NCBI GenBank assembly: GCA_040380145.1
Contig: JBEIJQ010000037.1
Location: 1 to 21,448 of the forward strand
Direction of reading: 5' to 3'
Origin: JBEIJQ01 sp040380145
GTDB lineage: Bacteria; Bacteroidota; Bacteroidia; Chitinophagales; Saprospiraceae
DNA length: 21,448 nucleotides
The first letter of the stretch is position 1. Every line of letters begins with the position of its first letter. Under the pieces are notes generated by a model. It had not been told where the DNA came from. It worked only from the letters and a program-made list of their open reading frames with translations, and did no database searches. The position numbers and the translations under genes were made by a program. This document shows positions 1 to 8,131 of this stretch, piece by piece.

Positions 1-685
1 CAACCCCATCGTGCATTGGCTGCAGCTCGAAACCGCCAAGGCCCTGTTCGAGATCAAACAAGACAAACTGGCCATCGGCATGGAAATGTTCGAGTCCGAC
101 AACCAGTTGTTGATCAACGAGTATTTTCTCGGACTGATCTCGGAGAAAAATTTCGAAAAGGACTGTCGCCTGTGGCCCAACTACCGGACCGACTACAAGC
201 CCTTGCTCGACCTGGCCAAGGAAAAAGGCCTCAAGTTCGTGGCCACCAACGTGCCGCGCCGCTATGCCTCGCTGGTCAGCCAGCAGGGCCTCGCAGCCCT
301 CGACGGTTTGCCCGAAGCCTCGCTGGCCTTTTTGCCGCCGCTGCCCATCACCGTGGACCTCAACCAGCAGGGCTACCGGGAAATGCTGGAAATGGGCAAC
401 GGAAACGAACTTTTCCCCCAGGCTCAGGCGCTCAAAGATGCCGCGATGGCCTATTTTATCCTCCAAAACCGCGAGCCGGGCGAGTGCTTCCTGCACCTGA
501 ACGGCGCTTTCCACTCCGATCGCCGGGAAGGCATCGCCTGGTATCTGCGCCAAGCCGATCCCAATCTCAAGATCGCCGTGGTGACGACCGCCCAACAGGC
601 CGATATCGAAAAATTCGACCCCGAATACCGCGACCGCGCCGATTTCGTGGTCTGTGTGCCGGAATCCATGACCCGCACCCATTGA
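1..685 (+). CDS. ChaN-like haem-binding protein (5' end outside window)
   Basis: C-terminal part of a ChaN/Tiki-superfamily protein; ChaN members are iron-regulated proteins that bind haem. The reading frame is open from base 2, and residues NPIVHWLQLE encoded before and across the GTG at 11 continue the family's conserved GExHxNPxxHxLQ stretch, so that GTG is not the start and the gene begins outside the window. Further family features are the GMEMFE strand, the long helical middle with RRYASLV, and GAFHSDRREGIAWYL near the C-terminus (bases about 500-550), where a conserved His follows a short hydrophobic strand. It ends in TGA at 683-685. The signal or lipoprotein sequence, if any, cannot be seen. 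The next gene starts 4 bp later and also looks haem-binding, so the two are probably cotranscribed. The family call is firm; the substrate is inferred from the family. Confidence 0.85.
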   Translation, partial: NPIVHWLQLETAKALFEIKQDKLAIGMEMFESDNQLLINEYFLGLISEKNFEKDCRLWPNYRTDYKPLLDLAKEKGLKFVATNVPRRYASLVSQQGLAALDGLPEASLAFLPPLPITVDLNQQGYREMLEMGNGNELFPQAQALKDAAMAYFILQNREPGECFLHLNGAFHSDRREGIAWYLRQADPNLKIAVVTTAQQADIEKFDPEYRDRADFVVCVPESMTRTH

Positions 686-689
686 GCCC

Positions 690-929
690 ATGCCGCTGCC
701 CATGTACACCCGCAGCCAATTGGCTCTCCGCAACGGACAGGATCGCGAGGAGATCTGGGTGGCCTTCGAGGGAAACATCTACGACGTGACACACAGCCGC
801 CTGTGGCGCAACGGCAAGCACTACGAACACTGGGCCGGGCAAGACCTCACCGCCGAACTCGCCGATGCCCCCCACACCGCGGCCGTCTTCGAACGCCTCG
901 AGATCGTGGGGAAATTGACCGCTACTTAG
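690..929 (+). CDS. Small cytochrome b5-like haem-binding protein
   Basis: A 79-residue stand-alone cytochrome b5-like haem/steroid-binding domain. It starts with YTRSQLALRNGQDREEIWVAFEG (the usual b5 opening: a strand, an Asn-Gly turn, then a strand), then NIYDVTHSRLWRNGKHYEHWAG, with His47-Trp-Ala-Gly at the place of the classical HPGG haem ligand motif, then DLTAELADAPH with His62 as the likely second axial ligand, and a closing VGKL. This matches the short soluble family of single-domain b5-like proteins. There is no signal peptide or membrane anchor, so a cytoplasmic location is inferred. It lies 4 bp after the ChaN-like gene and ends 13 bp from the convergent MFS gene. Haem ligation is inferred from motif position; other bound ligands cannot be excluded. 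Confidence 0.85.
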   Translation: MPLPMYTRSQLALRNGQDREEIWVAFEGNIYDVTHSRLWRNGKHYEHWAGQDLTAELADAPHTAAVFERLEIVGKLTAT

Positions 930-942
930 GCCGTACGCTCCC

Positions 943-2169
943 TCAACGTTTCCCGCCGAAAGCCCAGACCGCCAACCCCGCCGCCACGCTCATCGCGGCA
1001 ACGATCAGCCATAGGGCGTCGAACCCCCAGGCACCGGCCACATTCAGGCCCAAGGTTGGCGCCACGATATTGGCCGTGGCGAACGACATTGAATAAGCCC
1101 CCATGTACCGCCCGCGGTTGCCCTCCGAGGCCCGCGACATCACAAAACCGTTGCTGAAAGGAAACGCGGCCATTTCCCCGAAGGTAATCAGCAGCACCGA
1201 CAGCAGCGCCACCGGAAAATAGGCCCCGAACAACGGATACACCACATACGAAAGGCCCATCAGCACCATCCCCAGCCCTACGAGCCGATAGGCCCGGAAA
1301 CGATTTTCCAGAGCATACACCAAAGGCATCTCCAAGACCACGATCAGCAGGCCGTTCAAGGCCATCAACCACCCGATGCGGTCTTCGCCGAGCAACAGTT
1401 TTTCCTTGAAATACACCGGCAGGGAATGGAACAGTTGCATGAAAGAAACCGCGTTCAGGACCATCAGCAGCAGAAAAAACATGTAGGGGCCGTCCCGGTA
1501 CGGCGAAGGCGCTGGCGAAGGTTTTTCTGCGTTTTCCGGCATCGGCGCGTACAGCGGATCCGTCGGTGTTTGGGGCGCCCTCGGGTCAGGCAGCAGTACC
1601 CCAAATGCCAGCGCGGCCCCGATACAGGTGGCCCCGTCCAACACAAAAAGCCAATCGTAGCCCCAATGGAATGCCACCAAACCTCCCACGGCCGGACCGA
1701 CCCCGAACCCCAGATTGACCGCCATGCGGATCAACGACATGGAACGGGTGCGGTTTTCGGGCGTGCTGTACGTGGAAACCGCCACGAAGTTTGCCGGGCG
1801 GAACGCATCGGCCGCCGTGCTCAGCACAAAACCCGTCAGGCAAAACAACGGCAAGGTCTCTACCTGCATCAGCACGAAAAACAACAGACCGCCCAACAGC
1901 AGCGAACCCAGGATCACCCGAAAATACCCGATGCGATCGGTCAACCAGCCGCCGAGAAAAGAACCCACCAAAGACCCGGCGCCGATACAGCTCATCGCCA
2001 AACCCGTGTGGGCGTAGTCCCAGCGCAGTTCCTTGGTCAGATAAACCGTCAAAAAAGGCAGCACCATCGTGCCGCTCCGGTTGATGAGCGTGATGAGAGC
2101 CAACAGCCAGATCTGCCTGGACAGACCGCTGAACGACTCGCGGTACAGACGAAAAATTCCGAAGGACAT
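943..2169 (-). CDS. MFS transporter
   Basis: A 408-residue major facilitator superfamily protein with about 12 hydrophobic segments in two halves. The loop after the second segment has GGWLTDRIGYFRV, the MFS motif A (GxxxDRxGxR type). A hydrophilic central loop (PDPRAPQTPTDPLYAPMPEN, then Pro-rich) separates the halves, as is usual. It resembles the DHA1/drug-exporter group, but I cannot name a substrate. ATG at 2169 is the first start in the frame and is directly followed by a plausible cytoplasmic N-terminus. It lies 64 bp downstream of manC on the same strand, so readthrough from manC is possible, though it has its own perfect TAnnTTTG box only 10 nt before the ATG. It converges on the cytochrome b5-like gene with a 13 bp gap and no visible terminator. 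Confidence 0.88.
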   Translation of the reverse strand: MSFGIFRLYRESFSGLSRQIWLLALITLINRSGTMVLPFLTVYLTKELRWDYAHTGLAMSCIGAGSLVGSFLGGWLTDRIGYFRVILGSLLLGGLLFFVLMQVETLPLFCLTGFVLSTAADAFRPANFVAVSTYSTPENRTRSMSLIRMAVNLGFGVGPAVGGLVAFHWGYDWLFVLDGATCIGAALAFGVLLPDPRAPQTPTDPLYAPMPENAEKPSPAPSPYRDGPYMFFLLLMVLNAVSFMQLFHSLPVYFKEKLLLGEDRIGWLMALNGLLIVVLEMPLVYALENRFRAYRLVGLGMVLMGLSYVVYPLFGAYFPVALLSVLLITFGEMAAFPFSNGFVMSRASEGNRGRYMGAYSMSFATANIVAPTLGLNVAGAWGFDALWLIVAAMSVAAGLAVWAFGGKR

Positions 2170-2179
2170 GATCGAGGGG

Positions 2180-2187
2180 CAAACATA
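2180..2187 (-). promoter_or_regulatory. Putative TAnnTTTG -7 box for the MFS gene
   Basis: Minus strand reads TATGTTTG, an exact match to the Bacteroidota -7 consensus TAnnTTTG. Only 10 nt separate it from the ATG at 2169, so a transcript from here would have almost no leader. No TTG at the usual -33 distance is visible. Confidence 0.4.
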
Positions 2188-2213
2188 CGGACAAAAAATC
2201 CGTCGGAGCCTTT

Positions 2214-2227
2214 CGATCGACCGATCG
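2214..2227. repeat. CGATCG inverted repeat between manC and the MFS gene
   Basis: CGATCG-AC-CGATCG: two self-complementary hexamers separated by 2 bp, just after the manC stop. It could fold as a short hairpin or be a dimeric protein site. There is no T-run directly next to it, so it is not a convincing terminator. Confidence 0.3.
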
Positions 2228-2233
2228 ACGCGG

Positions 2234-3301
2234 CTACAAATAGCGGTCGCCGTGGGCCTGCTTCACCTCTGCGGTGAGTTTTTTGATCTCCTGCTCTTGG
2301 TCTTTGGGCACCAGCAACAGCACATCGGGCTCATCGATGAGGATGAAGTTGTGGAGGTCCTTGACCACCACCAACTTGTCGGCCGGGGCCCGCACGATGC
2401 AGTCGCTGACGCCGCGCAGGAGCGCCTTTTCGGCGAAAACGGCGTTCCGGTCGGCGTCTTTCTCAGAGATCTCGTACAGAGAGGCCCAAGTGCCCAGATC
2501 CGACCAGCCGATATCGGCCGGCAGCGTATGGACATTGGAGGCCTTCTCCATGATGGCGTAGTCGATGGAAATATTGGGCGTCGTGGGGTAATGCTCCGCC
2601 AAAAAAGCGCCTTCGCCGGGCGTGTTGAGCACGGCCCGGTGCGCGTCGAAAAGCCCCCAGATCTCTGGCGCGTGCCGCCGGAGGGCCGAGAGGACATGGG
2701 CGGTTTTCCACACGAAAATGCCCGCGTTCCACAAAAAGCCGCCGTCGGAAAGAAAGCGTTTGGCCGTTTCCAGATCGGGTTTTTCGTGGAAACGGCGCAC
2801 CGGCCGCACTCCGCTGCCGGCGGTTTCGTACTGGATGTACCCGTATCCGGTGTCGGGCCGAGTGGGCTCGATGCCGAGCGTCACCAAAGCGTCTTCTTTT
2901 TCGGAAAAAGCCAGTGCTTCCCGGATTTTTTCCAAAAAAACATCTTCTTTTAGGATCAATTGGTCGGAAGGGGCCACCACCATCGAGGCCTCCGGATCGA
3001 GCTCGTGCAGTTTGAAAGCGGCATAAGCGATGCAGGGCGCCGTGTTGTTGCGCGACGGTTCGCCGAGGATCTGTCCGCGGTCCAGTTCGGGCAACTGCTC
3101 GGCCACCAGGTCCGTGTAGGCGGCATTGGTGATGACATAAATCCGCTCGGCGGGCACCAAGCGGGCGAAACGCTCGTAGGTTAGGCGCAGCAGGGATTTG
3201 CCCACGCCCAGGATGTCCATGAACTGCTTGGGCTTTTTTTCGCGGCTGCCGGGCCAAAAACGGCTGCCCACTCCGCCGGCCATGATCGCTACGTACTGCA
3301 T
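2234..3301 (-). CDS. manC: Mannose-1-phosphate guanylyltransferase
   Basis: Makes GDP-mannose from mannose-1-phosphate and GTP, the activated sugar for exopolysaccharide, O-antigen or glycoprotein glycans; cytoplasmic. The 355-residue protein opens with MQYVAIMAGGVGSRFWPGSR, the nucleotidyltransferase signature (GGxGxRxWP), followed by KKPKQF at residues 22-27. Later come LGEPSRNNTAPCIAYAA, the strand VVAPSDQ, GYGYIQYE, FHEKPD, WNAGIFVW and DIGWSDLGTW, all typical of the family. The length fits the monofunctional form without the C-terminal phosphomannose isomerase domain. An in-frame start exists 105 bp upstream, but the ATG at 3301 begins exactly at the conserved N-terminus and a TAnnTTTG box sits at 3334-3341. 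It is divergent from the secreted protease gene. Confident call. Confidence 0.95.
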   Translation of the reverse strand: MQYVAIMAGGVGSRFWPGSREKKPKQFMDILGVGKSLLRLTYERFARLVPAERIYVITNAAYTDLVAEQLPELDRGQILGEPSRNNTAPCIAYAAFKLHELDPEASMVVAPSDQLILKEDVFLEKIREALAFSEKEDALVTLGIEPTRPDTGYGYIQYETAGSGVRPVRRFHEKPDLETAKRFLSDGGFLWNAGIFVWKTAHVLSALRRHAPEIWGLFDAHRAVLNTPGEGAFLAEHYPTTPNISIDYAIMEKASNVHTLPADIGWSDLGTWASLYEISEKDADRNAVFAEKALLRGVSDCIVRAPADKLVVVKDLHNFILIDEPDVLLLVPKDQEQEIKKLTAEVKQAHGDRYL

Positions 3302-3333
3302 CGGTGTATGTTTTTTTTCGGAAAAAATCGTTG

Positions 3334-3341
3334 CAAAGATA
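3334..3341 (-). promoter_or_regulatory. Putative TAnnTTTG -7 box for manC
   Basis: Minus strand reads TATCTTTG, an exact consensus match, 32 nt before the manC ATG. A TTG (CAA at 3355-3357 on the plus strand) lies 13 nt further upstream, closer than the 17-23 nt usual in Flavobacterium. The leader would contain the T/A dyad at 3311-3327. Confidence 0.5.
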
Positions 3342-3446
3342 AACTCCGTCCGCTCAATCGGTCTGTGGGCGGACAAAAAACGCACATTGTGGCGGGAAGG
3401 GGACAAACCGCAGGGGAAGCCGTTTTTTTGCTTGGCCCAAAATCGG

Positions 3447-3454
3447 TAATTTTG
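3447..3454 (+). promoter_or_regulatory. Putative TAnnTTTG -7 box for the secreted protease gene
   Basis: TAATTTTG, an exact consensus match, with TTTG at 3427-3430 upstream (16 nt gap). The transcript would start near 3460, after the alternative TTG codon at 3459. This supports the ATG at 3486 as the real start, with a leader of about 25 nt. Confidence 0.6.
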
Positions 3455-3485
3455 CGCCTTGACTTTTTTGCCAAAAAAAATTTTT

Positions 3486-6400
3486 ATGACCGCAAACCGA
3501 CTTTATTCGATCCTTTTTGTTCTGTTGGCCTCGACCGTGGGCATGCGCGCGCAGATCAGCGAAGGGGGTACCCCGTTGAGCCTCCAGCCCGCCTATGGTC
3601 TCGGCACCGACCACATTCCCACGGAGCACATTGCCCCGCCTTCCGCCGCCATGATCCAACAGATGGAAGCCGAAGACGCCTCGGAAGGCAAGAATCCCCG
3701 CATCGGGGTGCTGATGCCGGCCAACCTCACGGCCAACAATTCCGGCGAATGGCAGACGATCTCCAAGGGCGGCGACCGCGTCTGGCGCCTGCGCATCCGT
3801 TCGGAAGAAGCGCTCGGCCTCACGCTCTATTGGAGCGATTTCCACCTGCCCGCCGGCGCCAAACTCTTCGTGTTCACCCCCGACCAGGTCGAGGTGTACG
3901 GCGCGTTCACAGCGGCCAACAACGATCCCAGCGGATTTTTCGCCACCCAGCTCGTCCACTACAACGAACTGATCGTGGAATACTTCGAGCCGGCCGAAGT
4001 GGCCGGACAGGGAAGTTTCACGATTTCGGACGTGGCCTACGCCTGGCGCCACGTCAAGTCCCGCACACCGGGACTACCCCCGGGCCGCGACTTCGGCGAC
4101 TCCGGTGCCTGCGAGGTGAACGTGAACTGTTCCCCCGAGGGAAACAACTGGCAGGACGAAAAACGCGGCGTGAGCCGCTACCTCGTCGTGGTCGGTGCCG
4201 GACAAGGCTGGTGTACCGGCACGATGGTCAATAATGCCCGTCAAGACTGCACGCCCTATTTCCTGACGGCTTGGCACTGCGGCGAAGGCGCCACAGCTGC
4301 CAACTTCAACCAATGGGTCTTCTACTTCAACTACGAAGCGCCCACCTGCGCCAATCCGGCCAACGGCAACAACCTGCCCAACAACACGATGACGGGCTGC
4401 GCCATGCGCGCCAATTCCAACGACGGCGGCGGCAACAGCGGTTCTGACTTCCTGCTGGTCCAACTCAACCAAAATCCTCCCGCCGCCTACAACCTGTACT
4501 ACTGCGGCTGGAACGCCACCGGCGTGGCCAATACCGGCGGTGTGAACATCAGCCATCCCGCCGGCGACATCAAAAAAATCAGCACCTATACCAACACGCT
4601 GATTTCGGCTACTTGGGGCGGCCAAGTACAAAATACCCACTGGACGGCCAACTGGGTCGCTACGGCCAATGGCAACGGCGTTACCGAGGGAGGCTCCTCG
4701 GGCTCTGCCCTGTTCGACAACAACGGCCGCATCGTCGGCACCCTCACGGGCGGACCTTCCAATTGCAATGCGGCCGCGGCCAACCGAAACGACCAGTTCG
4801 GCAAAGTTTCCTACCACTGGCAGTCCAACGGAGCGGCGACCAACCGCCAGCTCAAACCGTGGCTCGACCCCGACAATACCGGCGCGCTCACCCTCGACGG
4901 GGTGTACGCCCCTTGTACGGGCTTCACCTTGGCGGCCAACCCGACGGCCATCACGGCCTGTGCCGGCGCGAACGCCACCTCCGTGATCACGGTCAACGCC
5001 CTCGGCGGCTTCAACACGCCCGTCAACCTCACCGCCAGCGGAGCAGCGGGCGCCACCTTTCAGTTCTCGACGAACCCCGTCACGCCCGGCAACACCTCGA
5101 TCATTACCATTTCAGGCCTCGCCGCGGGCAACTACAATGTAACGGTCACCGGAACCGCCGGCGCTACCCCCCAGACGGTCGTGCTGCAAGTGGCCGTTTC
5201 CGGCGCCGCGCCCGGCACGCCCGTCCTCACCACCCCGGTCAACGCCGCCAACGGCGTGGCCAACCAGCCCACGCTCAACTGGAACGCCATCGCCGGCGCA
5301 ACCTATCAGGTGCAGGTGGCCACCGATGCGGCCTTCACCAACATCGTGGCCACGGCTACGGGTCTGGCCACCAACTCTTGGACGGTCACCCCGGTGCTGT
5401 CCCAGAACACGACCTACTACTGGAGGGTCCGCGCCTCCAACGGTTGCGGACAGGGCAACTTTGCCACCGCGTTCAGCTTCACCACGGGCAGCATCAACTG
5501 CGTGACGGTCAACAGCACCAATGTGCCCGTCACCATCACCGCTGCGGGAACGCCCACCATCACCTCGACCCTCTCCTTCCCCAACGCCGGCAGCATCACC
5601 GATGTGAATGTGACGGCGCTCTCCGGGACCCACTCCTACATCTCCGACCTGACCTTCACGTTGACCTCTCCGGCGGGCACTTCTGTCACCTTGATGGACC
5701 AGATCTGCAACGCCGAAAACAACTTCAACATCCGTTTCGACGATGTGGCCGCGGGCACGCCGCCCTGTCCGCCCATCGATGGGCTGGCCTATCCGCCCAA
5801 CCAGCCGTTGGCCGGCTTCAACGGACAAAACCCGCAGGGCACTTGGACCCTCACGGTCACCGACGGATTCAACCAAGACGGCGGCGCGCTCCAAGCCTGG
5901 GGCATCGAGATTTGCTATGTGGGCGGCGGCTGCAACCTGACCGCTACGGCCACGGCCACCAATGTGACTTGCAACGGAGCGGCCAACGGCGCAGTCACGG
6001 TCGTGCCGACCGGCGGAACGGCCCCTTATTTCTATACTTGGAACAACGGTGCGACCACGGCCTCCCTCTCCAATCTCGCTCCGGGCGCCTATGTGGTGAC
6101 CGTCACCGATGCTAATTCCTGCACGGCCACGGCTTCGGCCAGCATCACCCAGCCGACGGTGTTCAATGTATCGTTCGGCATCACCAATACGCCTCCGGGT
6201 GCCTGTACAGGCGCTTTGACCGCCAACACAACGGGCGGTGGCGGCGGGCCTTTCACTTACCTGTGGAGCACCGGGGCAACGACACAAGCGGCCAACAACC
6301 TGTGCGCCGGCACCTATACCGTCACGGTCACGAGCGTCAACGGCTGCACCGTCAGCGGCACGGGCACGGTCAATGTGCTCAACACGCCGCTGGTGCTCAA

Positions 6401-7118
6401 TGCCAGCGCCACTCCGGCCACCTGCTTCGGTGTTTGCAACGGATCGGCCACGGTGGGCGTCACGGGCGGCGTTCCGCCCTACACCTATGCGTGGAGCAAC
6501 GGCGGCGCCGCACAAACGGCCGGCAATCTGTGCGCGGGCAGTTACACGGTCACGGTCACCGGCGCCAACGGCAATTCCGCCACGGCCACGGCCCAGGTCG
6601 CGCAGCCCAATTCGGCGCCCACGGCCACACTGACCCTTCAGCCGGCCACCGCCCTCAACCCGCCCTGCGACGGCAGCGCCACGGTGCTGGGCGCCGGCGG
6701 AACCCCGTCCTACACCTACGCTTGGAGCAACGGCGAAACCTCGTCCACGGCCACGGGCCTGTGCGGCAACCAAAACTATTCCGTGACGCTCACCGATGCC
6801 AATGGTTGCACGGCCACGGCCGCTTTCACCGCCCCGTACAATCCGGTGGGCGTGGAGCTGGTGCCCGGCCTGTCGGTATTCAACCTGTCGCCCAACCCCA
6901 ACGGTGGAATTTTCGTGGTGGAAGCGTACTTTGACCAGCGTCCCGCGGACGCCGTGCTGGAAGTGTTCAACGCCACCGGACAGCTCCTGCGCCAATATCC
7001 GCTCACCGGCCAGCTCAACCGCCAAGAGGTTTCCCTCGCGGGATTTCCCTCGGCCGTGTACTTCGTCCGTTTGAAAACGGCCCTCGGCACGGCGGTCAAA
7101 CCGGTGATCGTCCGTTGA
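3486..7118 (+). CDS. T9SS-secreted lysyl-endopeptidase-like protease with P-domain and SprB repeats
   Basis: A 1210-residue exported serine protease. Residues 1-22 are a signal peptide cleaved before Gln23. A beta-rich prodomain (about 24-205) precedes an S1 protease domain like Achromobacter lysyl endopeptidase: His264 (TAWHC), Asp321 (GSDFLLVQL) and Ser405 (GGSSGSA) form the triad with the same spacing. Asp436 (NRNDQFG) matches the Lys-selecting Asp225, and the six disulfide Cys positions of that enzyme appear kept. Then follow an FN3-like domain (about 576-668), a P-domain (670-814, ending WGIEICY), four SprB-type repeats (816-1118) and a type A T9SS sorting domain (about 1119-1210, SPNPNGG...VYFVRL...VKPVIVR). 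It probably digests protein at the cell surface or in the medium. ATG 3486 is chosen over TTG 3459 because the signal peptide begins there and a promoter box lies at 3447. A terminator follows. Confidence 0.93.
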   Translation: MTANRLYSILFVLLASTVGMRAQISEGGTPLSLQPAYGLGTDHIPTEHIAPPSAAMIQQMEAEDASEGKNPRIGVLMPANLTANNSGEWQTISKGGDRVWRLRIRSEEALGLTLYWSDFHLPAGAKLFVFTPDQVEVYGAFTAANNDPSGFFATQLVHYNELIVEYFEPAEVAGQGSFTISDVAYAWRHVKSRTPGLPPGRDFGDSGACEVNVNCSPEGNNWQDEKRGVSRYLVVVGAGQGWCTGTMVNNARQDCTPYFLTAWHCGEGATAANFNQWVFYFNYEAPTCANPANGNNLPNNTMTGCAMRANSNDGGGNSGSDFLLVQLNQNPPAAYNLYYCGWNATGVANTGGVNISHPAGDIKKISTYTNTLISATWGGQVQNTHWTANWVATANGNGVTEGGSSGSALFDNNGRIVGTLTGGPSNCNAAAANRNDQFGKVSYHWQSNGAATNRQLKPWLDPDNTGALTLDGVYAPCTGFTLAANPTAITACAGANATSVITVNALGGFNTPVNLTASGAAGATFQFSTNPVTPGNTSIITISGLAAGNYNVTVTGTAGATPQTVVLQVAVSGAAPGTPVLTTPVNAANGVANQPTLNWNAIAGATYQVQVATDAAFTNIVATATGLATNSWTVTPVLSQNTTYYWRVRASNGCGQGNFATAFSFTTGSINCVTVNSTNVPVTITAAGTPTITSTLSFPNAGSITDVNVTALSGTHSYISDLTFTLTSPAGTSVTLMDQICNAENNFNIRFDDVAAGTPPCPPIDGLAYPPNQPLAGFNGQNPQGTWTLTVTDGFNQDGGALQAWGIEICYVGGGCNLTATATATNVTCNGAANGAVTVVPTGGTAPYFYTWNNGATTASLSNLAPGAYVVTVTDANSCTATASASITQPTVFNVSFGITNTPPGACTGALTANTTGGGGGPFTYLWSTGATTQAANNLCAGTYTVTVTSVNGCTVSGTGTVNVLNTPLVLNASATPATCFGVCNGSATVGVTGGVPPYTYAWSNGGAAQTAGNLCAGSYTVTVTGANGNSATATAQVAQPNSAPTATLTLQPATALNPPCDGSATVLGAGGTPSYTYAWSNGETSSTATGLCGNQNYSVTLTDANGCTATAAFTAPYNPVGVELVPGLSVFNLSPNPNGGIFVVEAYFDQRPADAVLEVFNATGQLLRQYPLTGQLNRQEVSLAGFPSAVYFVRLKTALGTAVKPVIVR
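5931..6839 (+). repeat. Four SprB-type repeats inside the protease gene
   Basis: Four tandem units of 74-77 codons at 5931-6155, 6156-6386, 6387-6608 and 6609-6839. Each follows the pattern ..C.G..NG.......GG..PY.Y.WS.G........L..G.Y.VTVTD.NGCT.... The second and third are closest at the DNA level (CAGTYTVTVT / CAGSYTVTVT). The fourth is the most degenerate, with LCGNQNYSVTL in place of LCAGxYTVTV. Similar repeats are found in the mobile surface adhesin SprB of gliding Bacteroidota and in many secreted proteins of this phylum. Confidence 0.8.
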
Positions 7119-7138
7119 TCTTCTGATCCGGGACGACG

Positions 7139-7175
7139 AAAGAGGTCGGGCTTTGCGGCCCGGCCTCTTTTTTTT
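7139..7175 (+). terminator. Rho-independent terminator after the protease gene
   Basis: AGAGGTCGGGC (7141-7151) pairs with GCCCGGCCTCT (7158-7168) around the loop TTTGCG, with one G-U pair and flanking A/T extension, followed by eight Ts (7168-7175). It starts about 20 bp after the stop codon at 7118 and insulates truB from the protease gene. Confidence 0.88.
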
Positions 7176-7320
7176 GACCGGTCGGCCGGATTTTTCCGTC
7201 CTTTGTTTTCCTTTTTTCCGAAAAAAAGCGCCCCATCGGTTTTTTCGGCCCATTTTTGCCCAAAAGATCCCTTTCTTTTTTTCGAAAAAAATTTTTCCCC
7301 AAAAAAATATCCCTGCCCCG

Positions 7321-8028
7321 GTGCCCGGAATACCGTTCCCAACCCTCGAAAAACTCCGCGAAGGCAGCATGCTGCTCGTGGATAAGCCCCTCGACTGGAC
7401 CTCGGCCGATGTGGTGCGGTTCGTTCGTTCGCGTCTTTACCGGCGCATCGGCGATGTGAAAGTCGGCCACGCGGGAACGCTCGATCCAAAGGCCACCGGA
7501 CTGCTCCTACTGTGTACGGGGGCTTTCACCAAGCAGATCGACCACCACCTCAACCAATCCAAAACCTATACGGGGACATTCAAGCTCGGGGCGACCACGC
7601 CGTGCTACGACACCGAAAAGGAAGAGGACGCGTGGTTTCCCACCGAGCACATCACTCCCGAAAGACTGGAGGCGGCGCGGCGTTCGTTCGTGGGCGAACA
7701 GATGCAGCGGCCGCCGATCTTTTCGGCGATCAAGGTCGGCGGGAAAAAAATGTACAAAAAAGCCCGAAGCGGCACTGCCACCGAACTGGAGCCCCGCGCC
7801 GTGACCATCCATCGCTTCGAGATCACGGAGGCGCGCCTGCCCGAAGTGGATTTCGCCGTCGAATGCTCCAAAGGCACCTACATTCGCTCGCTGGCCCACG
7901 ATTTCGGTCGAGCGCTCGACAGCGGCGGCTACTTGCTGGCCCTTCGCCGAACGGCCATCGGCGATCTTTCGGTGGACGGCGCCCATTCCCCGGAAGCGTT
8001 CGGCCAATACCTCGAGTCGTTGGGGTAA
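7321..8028 (+). CDS. truB: tRNA pseudouridine(55) synthase TruB
   Basis: Converts U55 to pseudouridine in the T-loop of tRNAs. From GTG 7321 it has 235 residues, the usual length for the short Bacteroidota form without a long PUA domain. Key motifs are MLLVDKPLDWTSADVV near the N-terminus, GHAGTLDPKATGLL (residues 49-62) with catalytic Asp55, KTYTGTFKLGATTPCYDTE, RPPIFSAIKVGGKKMY and CSKGTYIRSLAHDFG. The frame stays open back to 7153, but that part is low-complexity Phe/Lys/Pro and runs out of the upstream terminator, so it is not coding. ATG 7369 would remove residues normally present before the first conserved strand, so GTG 7321 is preferred; the exact start is uncertain. mvaD follows after 103 bp on the same strand. 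Confidence 0.9.
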   Translation: MPGIPFPTLEKLREGSMLLVDKPLDWTSADVVRFVRSRLYRRIGDVKVGHAGTLDPKATGLLLLCTGAFTKQIDHHLNQSKTYTGTFKLGATTPCYDTEKEEDAWFPTEHITPERLEAARRSFVGEQMQRPPIFSAIKVGGKKMYKKARSGTATELEPRAVTIHRFEITEARLPEVDFAVECSKGTYIRSLAHDFGRALDSGGYLLALRRTAIGDLSVDGAHSPEAFGQYLESLG

Positions 8029-8131
8029 AGAATTTTTTTAAAAATTTGATTTTTAATTTTTTATAAAAAAACAAAAAAACCGTTTCGGGAATTTCTTCCA
8101 CGGCTCGAACCGGTGTACAAAAACGCAGCGT

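Noticed and set aside
11..13. GTG as the true start of the ChaN-like gene
   Set aside because: Codons before it continue the conserved motif, so the gene is cut by the window edge.
2926..2940. T-run/A-run dyad inside manC
   Set aside because: It is explained by the coding sequence (Phe-Leu-Glu-Lys region) and is not counted among the leader dyads, though it weakens that pattern.
5931..6839. Repeats as a possible CRISPR or non-coding repeat array
   Set aside because: The units are 222-231 bp, diverged at DNA level, in frame and encode SprB-type protein repeats.
7153..7320. In-frame N-terminal extension of truB
   Set aside because: It begins inside the upstream terminator and is made of Phe/Lys/Pro runs from T/A tracts; TruB proteins of this group have no such extension.
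5112..7370. Long open frame (752 codons) on the minus strand opposite the protease gene
   Set aside because: Its translation is Arg/Gly-rich low complexity without family features, and the plus strand has a complete multi-domain secreted protein. The open frame is a side effect of GC-rich codon use in repetitive sequence.
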